This document shows positions 44,095 through 54,200 of a stretch of DNA of 64,000 nucleotides, in pieces. Position 1 is the stretch's first letter; each line of letters opens with the position of its first letter. The position numbers and the translations under genes were made by a program. The stretch is from Desulfurococcaceae archaeon (GTDB lineage Archaea; Thermoproteota; Thermoprotei_A; Sulfolobales; Desulfurococcaceae), in contig JAPWUD010000003.1 of NCBI GenBank assembly GCA_028275705.1, forward strand, positions 27,383-91,382, written 5' to 3'. Below the pieces are notes generated by a model, which saw only the letters and a program-made list of their open reading frames with translations, searched no databases and was not told the origin of the DNA.

Positions 44095-44649
44095 TTGTTG
44101 GTTGAGATTAGGTGGCATAGTAGGGGAGGGCAGGGTGGTTGGACGGCTAGTAACTTGGCAGCGCTAGCTGCGTCCTATGAGGGTAAGTATGTGCAGAGTT
44201 TCCCAGCGTTTGGGCCTGAGAGGTCTGGTGCACCAATAATGGCTTTTACTAGGATTAGTGATGAGCCTGTGGAAATACACAGTATGGTTTATAGCCCAGA
44301 CATCGTTGTTGTACTCGACTATACATTGTTGTCTCCAAGTATACTCAGTGGTCTTAAGCAGGGTGGCTTCATAATAACTAACTATACGGGGAGTGAGGAG
44401 CAAGTGTTTAGCTCTCTCGGCATTAAGAAGGGGGATTATAGAGTTGTCTTAATACCTGCATCGAAGTTGGCGCTTGAGGTGTTGAAGTCCAAGATCACTA
44501 ATACAGCTATGCTTGCCGGAATCGTGAAGATTGGTGTTGTGAAGATCGAGAGTGTTGAAAAAGCTATTAGTGAGAGGTTTTCTAAACCAGTAGCTGAGAA
44601 AAACATATTGCTTGTTAGAAGAGCACTTGAAGAAGCGAGAGAGGTGTAA
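44095..44649 (+). CDS. porG: Pyruvate (2-oxoacid):ferredoxin oxidoreductase gamma subunit
   Basis: The 184-residue gamma chain starts LVEIRWHSRGGQGGWTAS and contains FGPERSGAPIMAF. TTG at 44095 gives the family-standard N-terminus and has GGTG about 10 nt upstream; a longer reading from 44008 would add 29 atypical residues. It is first in porG-D-A-B. Confidence 0.93.
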   Translation: MLVEIRWHSRGGQGGWTASNLAALAASYEGKYVQSFPAFGPERSGAPIMAFTRISDEPVEIHSMVYSPDIVVVLDYTLLSPSILSGLKQGGFIITNYTGSEEQVFSSLGIKKGDYRVVLIPASKLALEVLKSKITNTAMLAGIVKIGVVKIESVEKAISERFSKPVAEKNILLVRRALEEAREV

Positions 44650-44652
44650 GAT

Positions 44653-44931
44653 ATGGCTACTCTACGCTCGTGGCGTGAAATACCACATGGTGGAGTTGCA
44701 TTTAGGCTTTCAACAGACGTTAAAACTGGTGATTGGAGGGCTCTGAGACCAGTGATTGATCAGAGTAAGTGCACAAAGTGCATGATTTGCTGGCTCTTCT
44801 GCCCAGACATGTCGATAATATGGGATGGAGAGAAGGTATTTGTAAACTACGACTACTGTAAGGGCTGCGGTATATGTGCACATGAATGCCCCGTGAAGGC
44901 GATAACAATGGTTCCGGAGGTGGGGGAGTAG
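44653..44931 (+). CDS. porD: Pyruvate:ferredoxin oxidoreductase delta (ferredoxin) subunit
   Basis: A 92-residue ferredoxin-like chain with CTKCMICWLFCP and CKGCGICAHECP, holding two 4Fe-4S clusters. The N-terminal extension (residues 1-35) is typical of PorD. It begins 3 bp after porG. Confidence 0.94.
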   Translation: MATLRSWREIPHGGVAFRLSTDVKTGDWRALRPVIDQSKCTKCMICWLFCPDMSIIWDGEKVFVNYDYCKGCGICAHECPVKAITMVPEVGE

Positions 44932-44933
44932 GT

Positions 44934-46199
44934 ATGAGTAGGCTTCAATTAATCCCCAAGTATCCACGCGAGAAGCAAGTAATGATGAATCTTAATGGAG
45001 ATGAGGCAATAGCATATGCTGCTAAACAGAGCTATGTAGACGTGGTTGCAGCATACCCCATAACCCCACAGACAATAATCGTTGAGAAGTACTCAGAGTT
45101 CGTAGCTAACGGTGAAGTACACACTGAGTTTGTACCCGTGGAGTCGGAGCACTCAGCTATGAGTGCATGTGTGGGGGCTGCAGCTGCTGGTGCGAGAGCA
45201 TTCACCGCCACCTCCTCGCAGGGTTTGGCATTAATGGTTGAGATCTTATATATAGCTAGCGGCCTCAGACTACCAATAGTCCTAGCTGTGGTTAATAGAG
45301 CTCTCTCAGCACCAATAAATATTCACAACGACCACTCGGATGCATACTTAATGAGGGACTCTGGCTGGATCATGCTTTTCGCGGAGAATGTTCAGGAGGC
45401 ATATGACACGACAATCCAGGCATTTAAGATCGCTGAGCACCCAGAAGTCCAGTTACCTGCCTCAGTGCACATTGATGGATTCTTCTTAAGTCACACACTT
45501 GAGAACATCTATACTTTACCTGATGAAGCTGTCTACGAGTTCCTCGGTGGTCCAAGAAAGATCCCTAAGGTTAGAGTGGATTACTTCGATGAAGAAGTAG
45601 ACTATGTGTTAAACCCCGCTAGACCGCTCTCATTCGGTAGCTTAGCACTATACGATTACTACTTCGAGATGAAGATACCGCAGTTGATCGCGATTAATAA
45701 GGCTCTAGATGTTATTAAGCAAGTTAATGAAGAGTGGTATGAGTTAACGGGTAGAAGGTATGGAAATGGATTAGTAGATCCCTACATGGTTGAAGACGCG
45801 GACATTGTTTTAGTTGCCATGGGTAGTGGTGCTGGGACAATTAGGAGCGTTGTTAAGAAGTATCGTGAGAGGGGGTTGAAGATTGGTTTACTTAGAGTGA
45901 GGTCTTATAGGCCGTTCCCACACAGTGATATTAGGAATCTATTGAGGAATACCAAGCTCGTTGCAGTCATGGATAGAGCTATCGGCCCCGGGCAGTATGG
46001 AGCACTATACCTAGACATAGCATCAACTCTATACCATGAGAGGAGTAAGCCAATACTAGTCGACTACGTGTATGGTCTTGGAGGAAGAGATTTATCACCA
46101 GACATGGTTTCCGCCATGATAAACCAGCTTGTAAAAGACCTTGAGAGAGGATACATACCCGAAGAGGAGAGATTGAGGTTTCTCGGGGTGAGGGGCTAA
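44934..46199 (+). CDS. porA: Pyruvate:ferredoxin oxidoreductase alpha subunit
   Basis: The 421-residue alpha chain contains AYPITPQTIIVEKYSEF, VESEHSAMSACVGAAAAGAR, TSSQGLALM and a C-terminal VAMGSGAGTI domain. The ATG at 44934 with GGAGG upstream is chosen over an in-frame upstream codon at 44886 lying inside porD. The stop overlaps the porB start (TAATG). Confidence 0.95.
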   Translation: MSRLQLIPKYPREKQVMMNLNGDEAIAYAAKQSYVDVVAAYPITPQTIIVEKYSEFVANGEVHTEFVPVESEHSAMSACVGAAAAGARAFTATSSQGLALMVEILYIASGLRLPIVLAVVNRALSAPINIHNDHSDAYLMRDSGWIMLFAENVQEAYDTTIQAFKIAEHPEVQLPASVHIDGFFLSHTLENIYTLPDEAVYEFLGGPRKIPKVRVDYFDEEVDYVLNPARPLSFGSLALYDYYFEMKIPQLIAINKALDVIKQVNEEWYELTGRRYGNGLVDPYMVEDADIVLVAMGSGAGTIRSVVKKYRERGLKIGLLRVRSYRPFPHSDIRNLLRNTKLVAVMDRAIGPGQYGALYLDIASTLYHERSKPILVDYVYGLGGRDLSPDMVSAMINQLVKDLERGYIPEEERLRFLGVRG

Positions 46200-47257
46200 T
46201 GGTTGTCAAGACTATCCCTGAAATACCAGTTAAGAAGGGAGAGCCTCCCTACAAGCTCTGGATGTTTGAGCCCGGCGAGAAGAAGGAGTTTCCATTAGTG
46301 TTTAATTTAAGGCAGTTAGCAGAGCAGAGGAGGCCTGCGCTAATACCAGGGCATAGGCTATGTGCTGGTTGTGCAGCACCAATAGTTGTTAAATTAGCTA
46401 GCTTCGCGTTTAGGGGCCCAACAGTCGTTGTCAACGCAACCGGTTGCCTCGAGGTATCAACAACGATCTATCCATATACAAGCTGGGCTGTCCCATGGAT
46501 CCATAATGCATTTGAAAACGCTGCAGCAACAGGTAGTGGAATCGAGGCAGCTATTAAGGCTTTGAAGAAGACTGGTAGGCTTAAGTACGAGCATGTAGAC
46601 GTAGTGGTGTTCGCGGGTGATGGTGGAACATATGATATAGGAATCCAGGCATTGAGTGGTATGGCTGAGCGTGGGCATGACGTACTCTACATACTCTACG
46701 ATAACGAGGCCTACATGAATACTGGTATTCAGAGGTCTGGCGGAACACCTAAATTCGCCTGGACAACGACATCACCTGTTGGAAGTGTATTACCTGGTAA
46801 AGGCGAGCATAAGAAGCCTATTGCAGACATAATGGTTGCCCATAGAATACCATACGTTGCAACAGCTACTCCAGCACACTGGATGGACTTAATAAAGAAG
46901 GTTAGAAAAGGTATTGAAGTTAATGGACCAGCATTTATACATGCTCTAAGTAGTTGTAATAGAGGCTGGAGGCATGAGGAGGGTATATCTATCGAAATAC
47001 TTAGAAGGGCTGTTGATACATGCTACTTCCCACTATGGGAGTGGACTCCTGAGACAGGCTACTTGCTAACTGATAGAAGCTTAGTAATAGCTAGAAACCC
47101 GTCTCTCAAGCAACCAATTGATAAATTCCTCGAGGTTCAGGGCAGGTTTAGGCACCTACTGAGACCGGAGAACAAGGAGTTGCTTAAGCAACTACAGGAC
47201 TACGTTGATGCAGTGTGGGAGGACTTGTTAAAGAGAGCTTCAAATGCTCCGCGGTAG
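46199..47257 (+). CDS. porB: Pyruvate:ferredoxin oxidoreductase beta subunit
   Basis: ThDP-binding subunit, 352 residues, with CAGCAAP (CxxC), GDGGTYDIG as ThDP motif and a DNEAYMNTG block. It carries a further C near SSCNRG, also conserved as a cluster ligand. Its N-terminal extension of about 40 residues (FEPGEKKEFP) is somewhat long. Pyruvate decarboxylation gives acetyl-CoA and reduced ferredoxin for the membrane hydrogenase or related complexes. Confidence 0.95.
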   Translation: MVVKTIPEIPVKKGEPPYKLWMFEPGEKKEFPLVFNLRQLAEQRRPALIPGHRLCAGCAAPIVVKLASFAFRGPTVVVNATGCLEVSTTIYPYTSWAVPWIHNAFENAAATGSGIEAAIKALKKTGRLKYEHVDVVVFAGDGGTYDIGIQALSGMAERGHDVLYILYDNEAYMNTGIQRSGGTPKFAWTTTSPVGSVLPGKGEHKKPIADIMVAHRIPYVATATPAHWMDLIKKVRKGIEVNGPAFIHALSSCNRGWRHEEGISIEILRRAVDTCYFPLWEWTPETGYLLTDRSLVIARNPSLKQPIDKFLEVQGRFRHLLRPENKELLKQLQDYVDAVWEDLLKRASNAPR

Positions 47258-47263
47258 TAGAGA

Positions 47264-47755
47264 TTGATTGATTTTTGCTCATTATTTCAAAACTCTTTTT
47301 TAATCATTGGCACAGGCTCTCCTCTAAGACAGGATGATCAAGCCGGGTTAATAGCGTGTGATGAACTATTAAAGAATGATGTTTTCTGCTTGAAGTGTGA
47401 GTATGGTGTTGAAAACTGCTTTGGAGAGATAGATAGGTTTAAACCTCGTTTTTTAATTATAATTGATACCGCACTATTCGAGAACGGTAAGCCAGGAGAT
47501 GTTATTGTCACAAGCGAGGAATCCATTAGTGAAGTGAAGTTAGCGCTATCAACACACAGTATTCCAGTCACTTTGTTAATAGAGTTAATGAAGAAGATGT
47601 GGAAACTTGAGAAACTATACGTGATCGGTATATACCCCAAGAGCATGGATTTAGGGTTAGAGGTTTCACTCGAAGTCTCCTCCTCCATAGAGAGACTTGT
47701 AGAGGAGATCAAGAAGTGTATTAAAAGAGAAAGGAGAGTGGAAGAACTGGTATAA
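47264..47755 (+). CDS. Hydrogenase maturation protease-like protein
   Basis: The 163-residue protein has the HybD-type landmarks IGTGSPLRQDDQAG (metal-binding Asp), a later IIDTA and THSIPVTLLIELM (His). It would clip the C-terminus of a NiFe hydrogenase large subunit. TTG start, 6 bp after porB, so possibly part of the operon. Its 3' end overlaps the convergent reductase gene by 35 bp. Confidence 0.82.
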   Translation: MIDFCSLFQNSFLIIGTGSPLRQDDQAGLIACDELLKNDVFCLKCEYGVENCFGEIDRFKPRFLIIIDTALFENGKPGDVIVTSEESISEVKLALSTHSIPVTLLIELMKKMWKLEKLYVIGIYPKSMDLGLEVSLEVSSSIERLVEEIKKCIKRERRVEELV

Positions 47756-48803
47756 CGCCTAGAAGCTTTAAAACAAGCATATAGTGGGAGTCGAAGTCAC
47801 GTGGTTCTAAAATACATAGTCTACTCATAGACTCCAAGACCGGTATAGGCAGGTAGTATCGTGTCCTCCTGAAAAAGGACGTTGCAGTGTGCTCGATAAT
47901 ACTCTTCACGAGGAATTCTTTTTTAAAGGCTCTGGCGTAACCCACGAGGTCATTGTTGTCGAGGAATCTTGCTAGTATTGGTGATAGCTTGAATATGTAG
48001 TATAATCCACCACCCGTGTAGGGCTTAGTTAGTGGTACTGAATCACCGTGAAAAACTATTCTTTCGCAAATTACAGGGTTTTTCAACGGCTTATTAAGTG
48101 GTATAATTCCTCCATATCGCTCTAGAATCTGCGTCACTACGAGACCAGTCCTCTTCTCGACTAGTTTAAGTAAGTAGTGCTCCATTGGTTTTCTCGACCC
48201 ATAGCCCAACTGGGCTTTTCTATCGTCCAGTGGAGTTATCCATGCAAAAAACTCTGGGTTGTTTTCATCGTATATTATAATTATTGTATCATCTTGTATC
48301 CCCCTAGTTTCTGCAACTACCTGTAATCCAACTAGGTAGTTCTTGATAGGTTCGGAGAAAAAACTCCGGAATACTCCATTGGCCCCCTCCGCTACCACGA
48401 GGAAATCAAATTTTAAGCAATCGCCTCCTATGTTGATACACTGTAAACTACTAGGCTTTGCCCTTACACCATTTATAACTCTATGGCCAAGCGATTCAAC
48501 CTTAGAAGCCAGAGTCTCCTCGAGTAGGGGTCTTTCAACGTGGTAGGCAATGGGTTTTTTAAAGTATAATTCCACGCCTCCCATAGGGGTTAGAAAACGT
48601 ATTTTCCTATATGATGCATTAATGATGTGTTTAGAAAGCTCCTCTACGGATTTAGCAACGTATTCTCCAACTATGCCTGCACAGTGCTTTGGGTATCCTA
48701 TGGATTTATGCTCTTCCACCAATAAAACATCGTGGTTTCTCACGTTTAGAGCTGTATATAGTCCTGCCGGTCCTCCACCAATAATTACTACATCAGCCTT
48801 CAT
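47721..48803 (-). CDS. Geranylgeranyl reductase family FAD-dependent protein
   Basis: A 360-residue flavoprotein with an N-terminal FAD loop VVIIGGGPAGLYTA, HCAGIVGEY (GR-family Cys region), an AEGANGVFRSF motif and a GDSVPLTKPYTGGGLYY landmark. It probably saturates archaeal lipid chains (digeranylgeranyl phospholipids). The protein is a bit short versus typical 390-450 residue enzymes. Its ATG overlaps the speD stop by 11 nt. Confidence 0.87.
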   Translation of the reverse strand: MKADVVIIGGGPAGLYTALNVRNHDVLLVEEHKSIGYPKHCAGIVGEYVAKSVEELSKHIINASYRKIRFLTPMGGVELYFKKPIAYHVERPLLEETLASKVESLGHRVINGVRAKPSSLQCINIGGDCLKFDFLVVAEGANGVFRSFFSEPIKNYLVGLQVVAETRGIQDDTIIIIYDENNPEFFAWITPLDDRKAQLGYGSRKPMEHYLLKLVEKRTGLVVTQILERYGGIIPLNKPLKNPVICERIVFHGDSVPLTKPYTGGGLYYIFKLSPILARFLDNNDLVGYARAFKKEFLVKSIIEHTATSFFRRTRYYLPIPVLESMSRLCILEPRDFDSHYMLVLKLLGVIPVLPLSFLF

Positions 48804-49176
48804 CCTTCTCCTCGTAGTTTCTACTAGTATATCTAACCTTATAGTATTTAGCTCTGAGTTTTTCAGCTATATAATTAAAGCTCTTGTATGGATCCCCCCT
48901 CGACCCACAGGTATAGACATCCACACTTGCAAACTCGTACTCAGGCCACGTATGTATAGTTATATGGCTCTCCAACACTATGCCGACAACGCTCACACCT
49001 GGATTTATCTTCCATGTTTTTACGTCTAGTAGTGTGAAGCCACCAATTTCAGCAGCCTCTTTAACAACTCTTGCGAGATACTCCTCGTTGCCTAGGAGAA
49101 TAGGGTCGCAGCCATATAGCTCTCCATAGACGTGGCGTCCAATAACCTTGTTTCTTAACTGAGTAAGCGTAACCAT
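48793..49176 (-). CDS. speD: S-adenosylmethionine decarboxylase / arginine decarboxylase proenzyme
   Basis: A 127-residue pyruvoyl proenzyme with the cleavage motif LESHITIHTWPE, where Ser becomes the pyruvoyl group, and GRHVYGELYGCD near the N-terminus. Crenarchaea also use a paralogue of this family as arginine decarboxylase, and sequence alone does not separate the two here. ATG 49176 has GGTGAG upstream. Confidence 0.9.
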   Translation of the reverse strand: MVTLTQLRNKVIGRHVYGELYGCDPILLGNEEYLARVVKEAAEIGGFTLLDVKTWKINPGVSVVGIVLESHITIHTWPEYEFASVDVYTCGSRGDPYKSFNYIAEKLRAKYYKVRYTSRNYEEKDEG

Positions 49177-49381
49177 AATTCTCACCATATAATACTCCCC
49201 CTCGGAAACTTATAAATTTTACCCCCTTCCCTTGTTAATAGATTAGTAAATCCTAATAATAACCCCCATGTGTGGAGAGAAGAAGCTTCAAAGATTATTA
49301 ATTCAAATATGTCAAGAAAGATATCTAGTGTTGGATGGGAGGGGTGTAAAAAATGTTTAAGGGGAGGGGTTATTTCCTATC

Positions 49382-50107
49382 TTAAGCCTCCCCTTCATAC
49401 TCAAGCTCAGGGGGTTTTTCAATGGGCTTTGCTTCTACTTTGCTTCTAATGGCATTAATTGTCTTTAATGCCTCATCGTATGAAACGTGTTTACCTGCCT
49501 GCATTACTTTGCCGAGTTGATCCTTTAAAACATCCTCAACGTTTCTCCCAGCTATTTCTAGTTTGACTTTGTCAAATATGGCGTATGTGGGTTCTATGAC
49601 GGCTGCCTTCTTTAGCACTAATGTGTTTTCGTCGACTAGAACAACTACAGCTGCACCCACTTCTTTTCCATTTGTTTTAACCGCGTATACGTAGTCTCCA
49701 TCAAATGTTTCACCAATTTTCTCTACATTGTACTTGACAACCCCTATGGCTATTTCAGGTGCCTTTGCAATAAATGTCTTTAATGTTTCTCCATAGGATT
49801 CTGGAGGTACACGCTTAAAGACCTCTACCTTCAGTGTATCCCACTTCCACTTCACTTCCTTGTGCTCTTCATCTACATCGTAGTCGATGGTTATTCTCAC
49901 AACATCTAATTTATCAACTTTTAACTCATCTACGAGGAGGGTGAACAATGCTCTATTTAAGAGTGCAGAATAATATGCAATTCTATTAGCAAACTCCTTA
50001 TCTTTCTTCACGTAATCCCTCAATTGACCAAATAGTACACGCCTTAGCTTGTCAGCGAATAGTGCAGCTGGTATTAACCCGGATCTCAAAGTGGGCAAGA
50101 TATTCAC
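49382..50107 (-). CDS. Conserved crenarchaeal hypothetical protein (DUF2258-like)
   Basis: A 241-residue protein with a helical, positively charged N-terminus (FADKLRRVLFGQLRDYVKK), a central beta-rich segment (DVVRITIDYDVDEEHKEVKW) and an acidic C-terminus. It may belong to DUF2258 (memory-based, unverified). GTG at 50107 or TTG at 50098 (GGGGTG upstream) are both possible starts. Confidence 0.6.
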   Translation of the reverse strand: MNILPTLRSGLIPAALFADKLRRVLFGQLRDYVKKDKEFANRIAYYSALLNRALFTLLVDELKVDKLDVVRITIDYDVDEEHKEVKWKWDTLKVEVFKRVPPESYGETLKTFIAKAPEIAIGVVKYNVEKIGETFDGDYVYAVKTNGKEVGAAVVVLVDENTLVLKKAAVIEPTYAIFDKVKLEIAGRNVEDVLKDQLGKVMQAGKHVSYDEALKTINAIRSKVEAKPIEKPPELEYEGEA

Positions 50108-50245
50108 CCCTTTCCAATATATGTAGAGAATATATAGACATATTTATACATTTACTCGCTGAGAACAATTTACAAGAGGTAGCGCGAAATAAATTGAATC
50201 TAGTGAAGCTTATAAGGGGGTTCCAATTGGATAAACATATTGAAT

Positions 50246-50340
50246 GCCGCCGTAGTATAGCCCGGTCAAGTATGCGGGCCTTTCGAGCCCATGTAGAGTG
50301 GAGAAAGCCCGTGACCCGGGTTCAAATCCCGGCGGCGGCA
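50246..50340 (+). tRNA. tRNA-Glu(TTC) with intron
   Basis: Acceptor GCCGCCG/CGGCGGC, discriminator A, and anticodon loop CTTTCGA giving TTC. The 95-nt gene includes a 20-nt intron after position 37. The mature sequence is nearly identical to tRNA-Glu(CTC) at 17334. A decayed mobile-element end starts at the very next base. Confidence 0.94.
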
Positions 50341-50520
50341 TTTCAACTAAAACTCCGCCTTCTAAGGTGGGTATAAAGAGAAGGTTCGAAGTCTCCATGT
50401 TTCTAATTGTTCTTGGTGACGAAGCTCTATAATAAGATCGCGGATTTTAAAGATGCTTGATGCGGTCTCCAGAGTGGCCCCGAACTCCTCTAAGTAGATG
50501 TATAATCCTGTTCCTTTAAA
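50341..50520 (+). mobile_element. Decayed IS200/IS605-type element, copy G
   Basis: Starts TTTCAACTAAAACTCC with a CCGCC...GGTGG-like hairpin, a mutated left end. It keeps TTGGTGACGAAG (compare TTGGTGATAAGC in copy A) and GATGTATAATCCT (compare GATGTAATCCT). No right end is recognisable. The left end sits immediately after tRNA-Glu. Confidence 0.4.
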
Positions 50521-50725
50521 TTACATTTGTGGAAAGGATGAGTAAGACCTCTAAAACACGTAATTAATAGAGGCTTAAAACCATTGTGGTCTTGGGCTGA
50601 TGAAAACCCGTTGAGTACTGATTACCAGATGGGAGTGGACGTACTCTAAGCAACTGGAAGCAGACAATCCCCGTAGAGTAGTCAGAGAGCGCACTCGTCG
50701 AAAAGTGGGTGGGGTCTTGATACAA
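50521..50725. other. Unassigned intergenic stretch between copies G and D
   Basis: No gene was found. One frame reads GENPLST..., TGSRQSP and later GWGLDTTDLLLT with internal stops, possibly a decayed protein end, but it is too short to identify. A lone CTGATGA at 50598 was considered as a C box and not accepted. Confidence 0.35.
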
Positions 50726-51001
50726 CTGACCTCCTCCTCACCATTAAGGGGTGAGGGTTCCCTGGGGTGGCTCACTGGTTCCCCGCATCTATTCGGGTCT
50801 ACATCTGTCCTCTGCGGGGCAGTCAGGGTGGCCAGAGAGCCCCCATATAATGTTTCTGCTTAGTGGTTGCAGACCCTGCATCCCACGCTGGCTTAGGGGC
50901 AACCACAGCCTCCAATAAACTCATCACCGAGAATAATTGAGCAAGAGGGAGCTCATAAACCTCTCTATCCCTGCCTTTCAAGGCGGGGCTTTTAGTTGTA
51001 A
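50726..51001 (-). mobile_element. IS200/IS605-type transposase-less element, copy D (276 bp) with a different structured interior
   Basis: On the minus strand it starts TTACAACTAAAAGCCCCGCC and ends GGTGAGGAGGAGGTCAG. After GGTGATGAG the interior differs from copies A-C. It contains GGGATGCAGGGTCTGC, GATGCGGGGAACCAGTG and CCACCCCAGGGAACCC, a block I associate with right ends of TnpB elements in hyperthermophilic archaea. A short frame reading LLEAVVAPKPAWDAG may be the last codons of a lost tnpB. No transposase survives. Confidence 0.65.
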
Positions 51002-51250
51002 AAAGTGAAAGACAATGAACTATCACATGCCGAGAAGTAGTGGTGGTTTAGCTACATTAATTATTCCTGTGAAGATAGTGTGGATTATTGAGGAACAGAC
51101 ATTGGAGAATGGGCTTTTAAGTGAGATCTATGGTTATCGGGATGTATAGTCTTTACAATTACTGAAAAATTACTAAAAATTATTGTATCTTCTGTTAGCT
51201 CCTTACTTTATAAAGCTTTTTAACTATGCAATATTATTTTTATTATATGG
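51002..51250. other. Upstream region of the subtilase
   Basis: About 250 bp with no gene. A TTTTTAACTA TATA-like box near 51219 fits the promoter of the protease gene. No other feature is seen. Confidence 0.4.
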
Positions 51251-54200
51251 GTGTGGGATTTGAATCCCAAAGTCTTGAAAACCCTCATAGTATCTATCCT
51301 TGTACTAGCCCTAATCCTACCCAGTATATCAGTAGTTGTAGCAGGTCAAGTTGAAGTACAATTAGACACGAACTATAGGAGGGCTTATGTAAGTTCAGTA
51401 TTACTGAGTGACGACTACTGGAAACACGGTGCATACGTAGAAGACGACTCGCTATTATTATTTACAAAGCCGAATCCCTCGGAATTCAATGTAGAGTCTA
51501 CTGTGGACTTTGGACAAGTATTAATACTACTAGAGCCATCAACGACTCCGGTTGTCTTAAAGGGCAAAGTACTAGGTATTATTGCAACTCTGCCAACACA
51601 CGTCTACAATATAGTAGTAGCTATGATAACAAGAGAGCAACTACAGAAGATAGCCGCCACGCCGGGAGTTCTAGCCATTATGCCTGATGTAAGGCTAGAT
51701 GCGTTAATCAGTAAAGAAATGAAAGCAACGAGAGAATTAGTGTCTGGGGAAGGAAAATCTCATGGAGAACTAAGTCCAGACAGTGAAGGCGGCTATCACT
51801 ATACAATAGAAATCACTGGTGCATACGATGTCTGGAGCACTTATGGAATCAAAGGTGAGAACGCAACACTAGCAATAATAGACACAGGAGTAGACTATGG
51901 CTCCCCAGGTCTTGGACTAGACGCTATTGCACGAGACGAGAATGGAGTACCATTAGTATTTGATGCAAGTAGTCTGGGCCTGGTTCTTACACCGGTGAGG
52001 GCTACTGATATAGGCGGTGGATACATATTTGTCAACGCAAGCGATCTCTACGTATTCTACCCACCATACTACGTGTATAAGTGGACTAATAGTCTATATG
52101 CAAGAATAACTGGTTGCGCATCTAGATCGCTCTGGCTGACATTCCCGAGTAACTGGTATATCGGGGGCATAAAACATTATGGAGACGTGAAATTCGGGCT
52201 TGCACTACAAGTGCTATCACTACCTATAGGCACACTGACATACACTATCCCAGTTATAGTAGTTGACTCTAATGGAGATGGAGTATACGACACTCTCTAC
52301 GCTGACACTACAACAGCTCTATACCTGGTGCGTAACGTAGCATCATACTGTGGAGTAAACATACCCGGCAATATTGGAACAAGCCCAGACTTCTCATTCG
52401 TGGATGAAGAACCAATTACCTATGGCTATGAAGTAATAGCGAGAGACCTAGATGGAGACGGCATTAGAGACTACTCAATTGGAACACTAGCTGGATACGT
52501 CTACGACTCGGCTTTCGCCATTATACTGGAGAAACTTGGTGAGTGGAAGTCATTAATGCCTAGTACACAGCCTTTAAGTGGCTACTCAACAGCTAACGTC
52601 ATAATGTGGGAGACTTGGAATTACGAGCCTGTAGCCGCTGTCTGGCCCGGTCTGGACCCGTATGGAGACTACGTAGTGGTCGAATACGATTACCATAGCC
52701 ACGGCACTTTCTGCGCAAACACTGCTGCTGGTAGAGACTTCTATGCTCAAACAGGGTATGGTGTTAGAAGTATTTCTGGTCAAGCCCCCGCGGTAAAAAT
52801 AGCTGTAGCTCCAGCACTATACTTTGGAACAGTGGCTGTTTCAATATACTTCTTCTCAGGCTTCGACCTAGCTACTCCATATGGATATGGATCTAGGTAT
52901 TTGTGGCCAAATCTACTTGTAAACCCATGGATAGCATTTGGAGGTTTTGAGTGGAAGTGGATTTATACAGGTGAACACCAAGTTGACATAACGAGTAACT
53001 CTTATGGAATAAGTGGGTGGGCGTTGTGGGGTTGGAATAGTGGTGCAGACCCAGAGAGCATTGTATTCGACTACACAATATTAACATCTGGAACAATGCA
53101 CTTCGTCGCTGCTGGTAATGGTGGACCAGGATATGGAACCGTTGCATCACCTGCAAGCTCTTCATTCGCTATAGCTGTGGGGGCTGCCACAGAGTTCACT
53201 TATAGGCCGATCTATGGCTACTACTGGCCTGGCTCGAGCAGAGATGTTATAACTTGGAGTAATCGTGGACCCACAGAGCTGGGTGTTGCCAAGCCAGACT
53301 TAGTTGCTGTTGGTTCATACGCCTGGGCTGTTGGCAGGACGTGGGATGCCCTGGGAAACATTTATGGAATTAGAAACCTCACTGGTAAACTAGCCTATAA
53401 CTTATTTAGTGGTACTAGCCAGGCTACACCAATGACTGCTGGCGTAGGAGCACTCGTGGTGTCAGCGTATAGGAGTGCGTATGGTTCAAGGATTCCAGCG
53501 TATCTATTGAAGACTATTTTAATGAATAATGCAAAGGATATGGGCTACGATGAGCTATCGCAAGGCGCGGGATTTGTTAATGCATACGGAGCTGTTAGAG
53601 CAGTATTGGATCCATCATTCCCCAAGGTATATTCAACGGACTTTCTTGGAGACGTATTAAGTGAGCTCGGGGTAAACTACAATACTGTCACATACGGAGT
53701 GTTCACAGGTTATGAAGGTTCATGGTATGAACCAAAGATCTTTATTCCACTAGTTAAATATCGTGCTAATCGAACAATAACTATTGAAGGGGCTGGAAAC
53801 TATAGGGTTTATGCTGCGAGATTTGAGTCTACGGGTGTAACCCCCGTATGCAGTGCTATTATTAGAGCAATGGGGATTGTGAACTGTACTGGAGATAAGG
53901 TATTGATTAATGTAACAGCTTCAACAACCTACACCTATTTATTCTTTGACCCATCTACACTAGCGAAGTATGACTTCTTCGAGATAGAGGGGGTTTATCC
54001 ATTTGAGTACTTTGAAGCTGGCGGTAGATATGGTCGCTACTCTCCACAGATATCACTTAGCGTTATGGACTTCGCCTACTGGATTGACTATGGAGCAGAT
54101 GGAGTGTTCTCGTGGTATGAAACCGCGAGAATAACTTATGATATACGTGGAGCTAATGCTGTGAGGATCCAGGTTGGAAGGCTGGGGGAGAAGCTGAGTG

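Noticed and set aside
50590..50640. C/D-box RNA at 50.6 kb from CTGATGA and a following CTGA
   Set aside because: No C' or D box at suitable spacing and no terminal stem.
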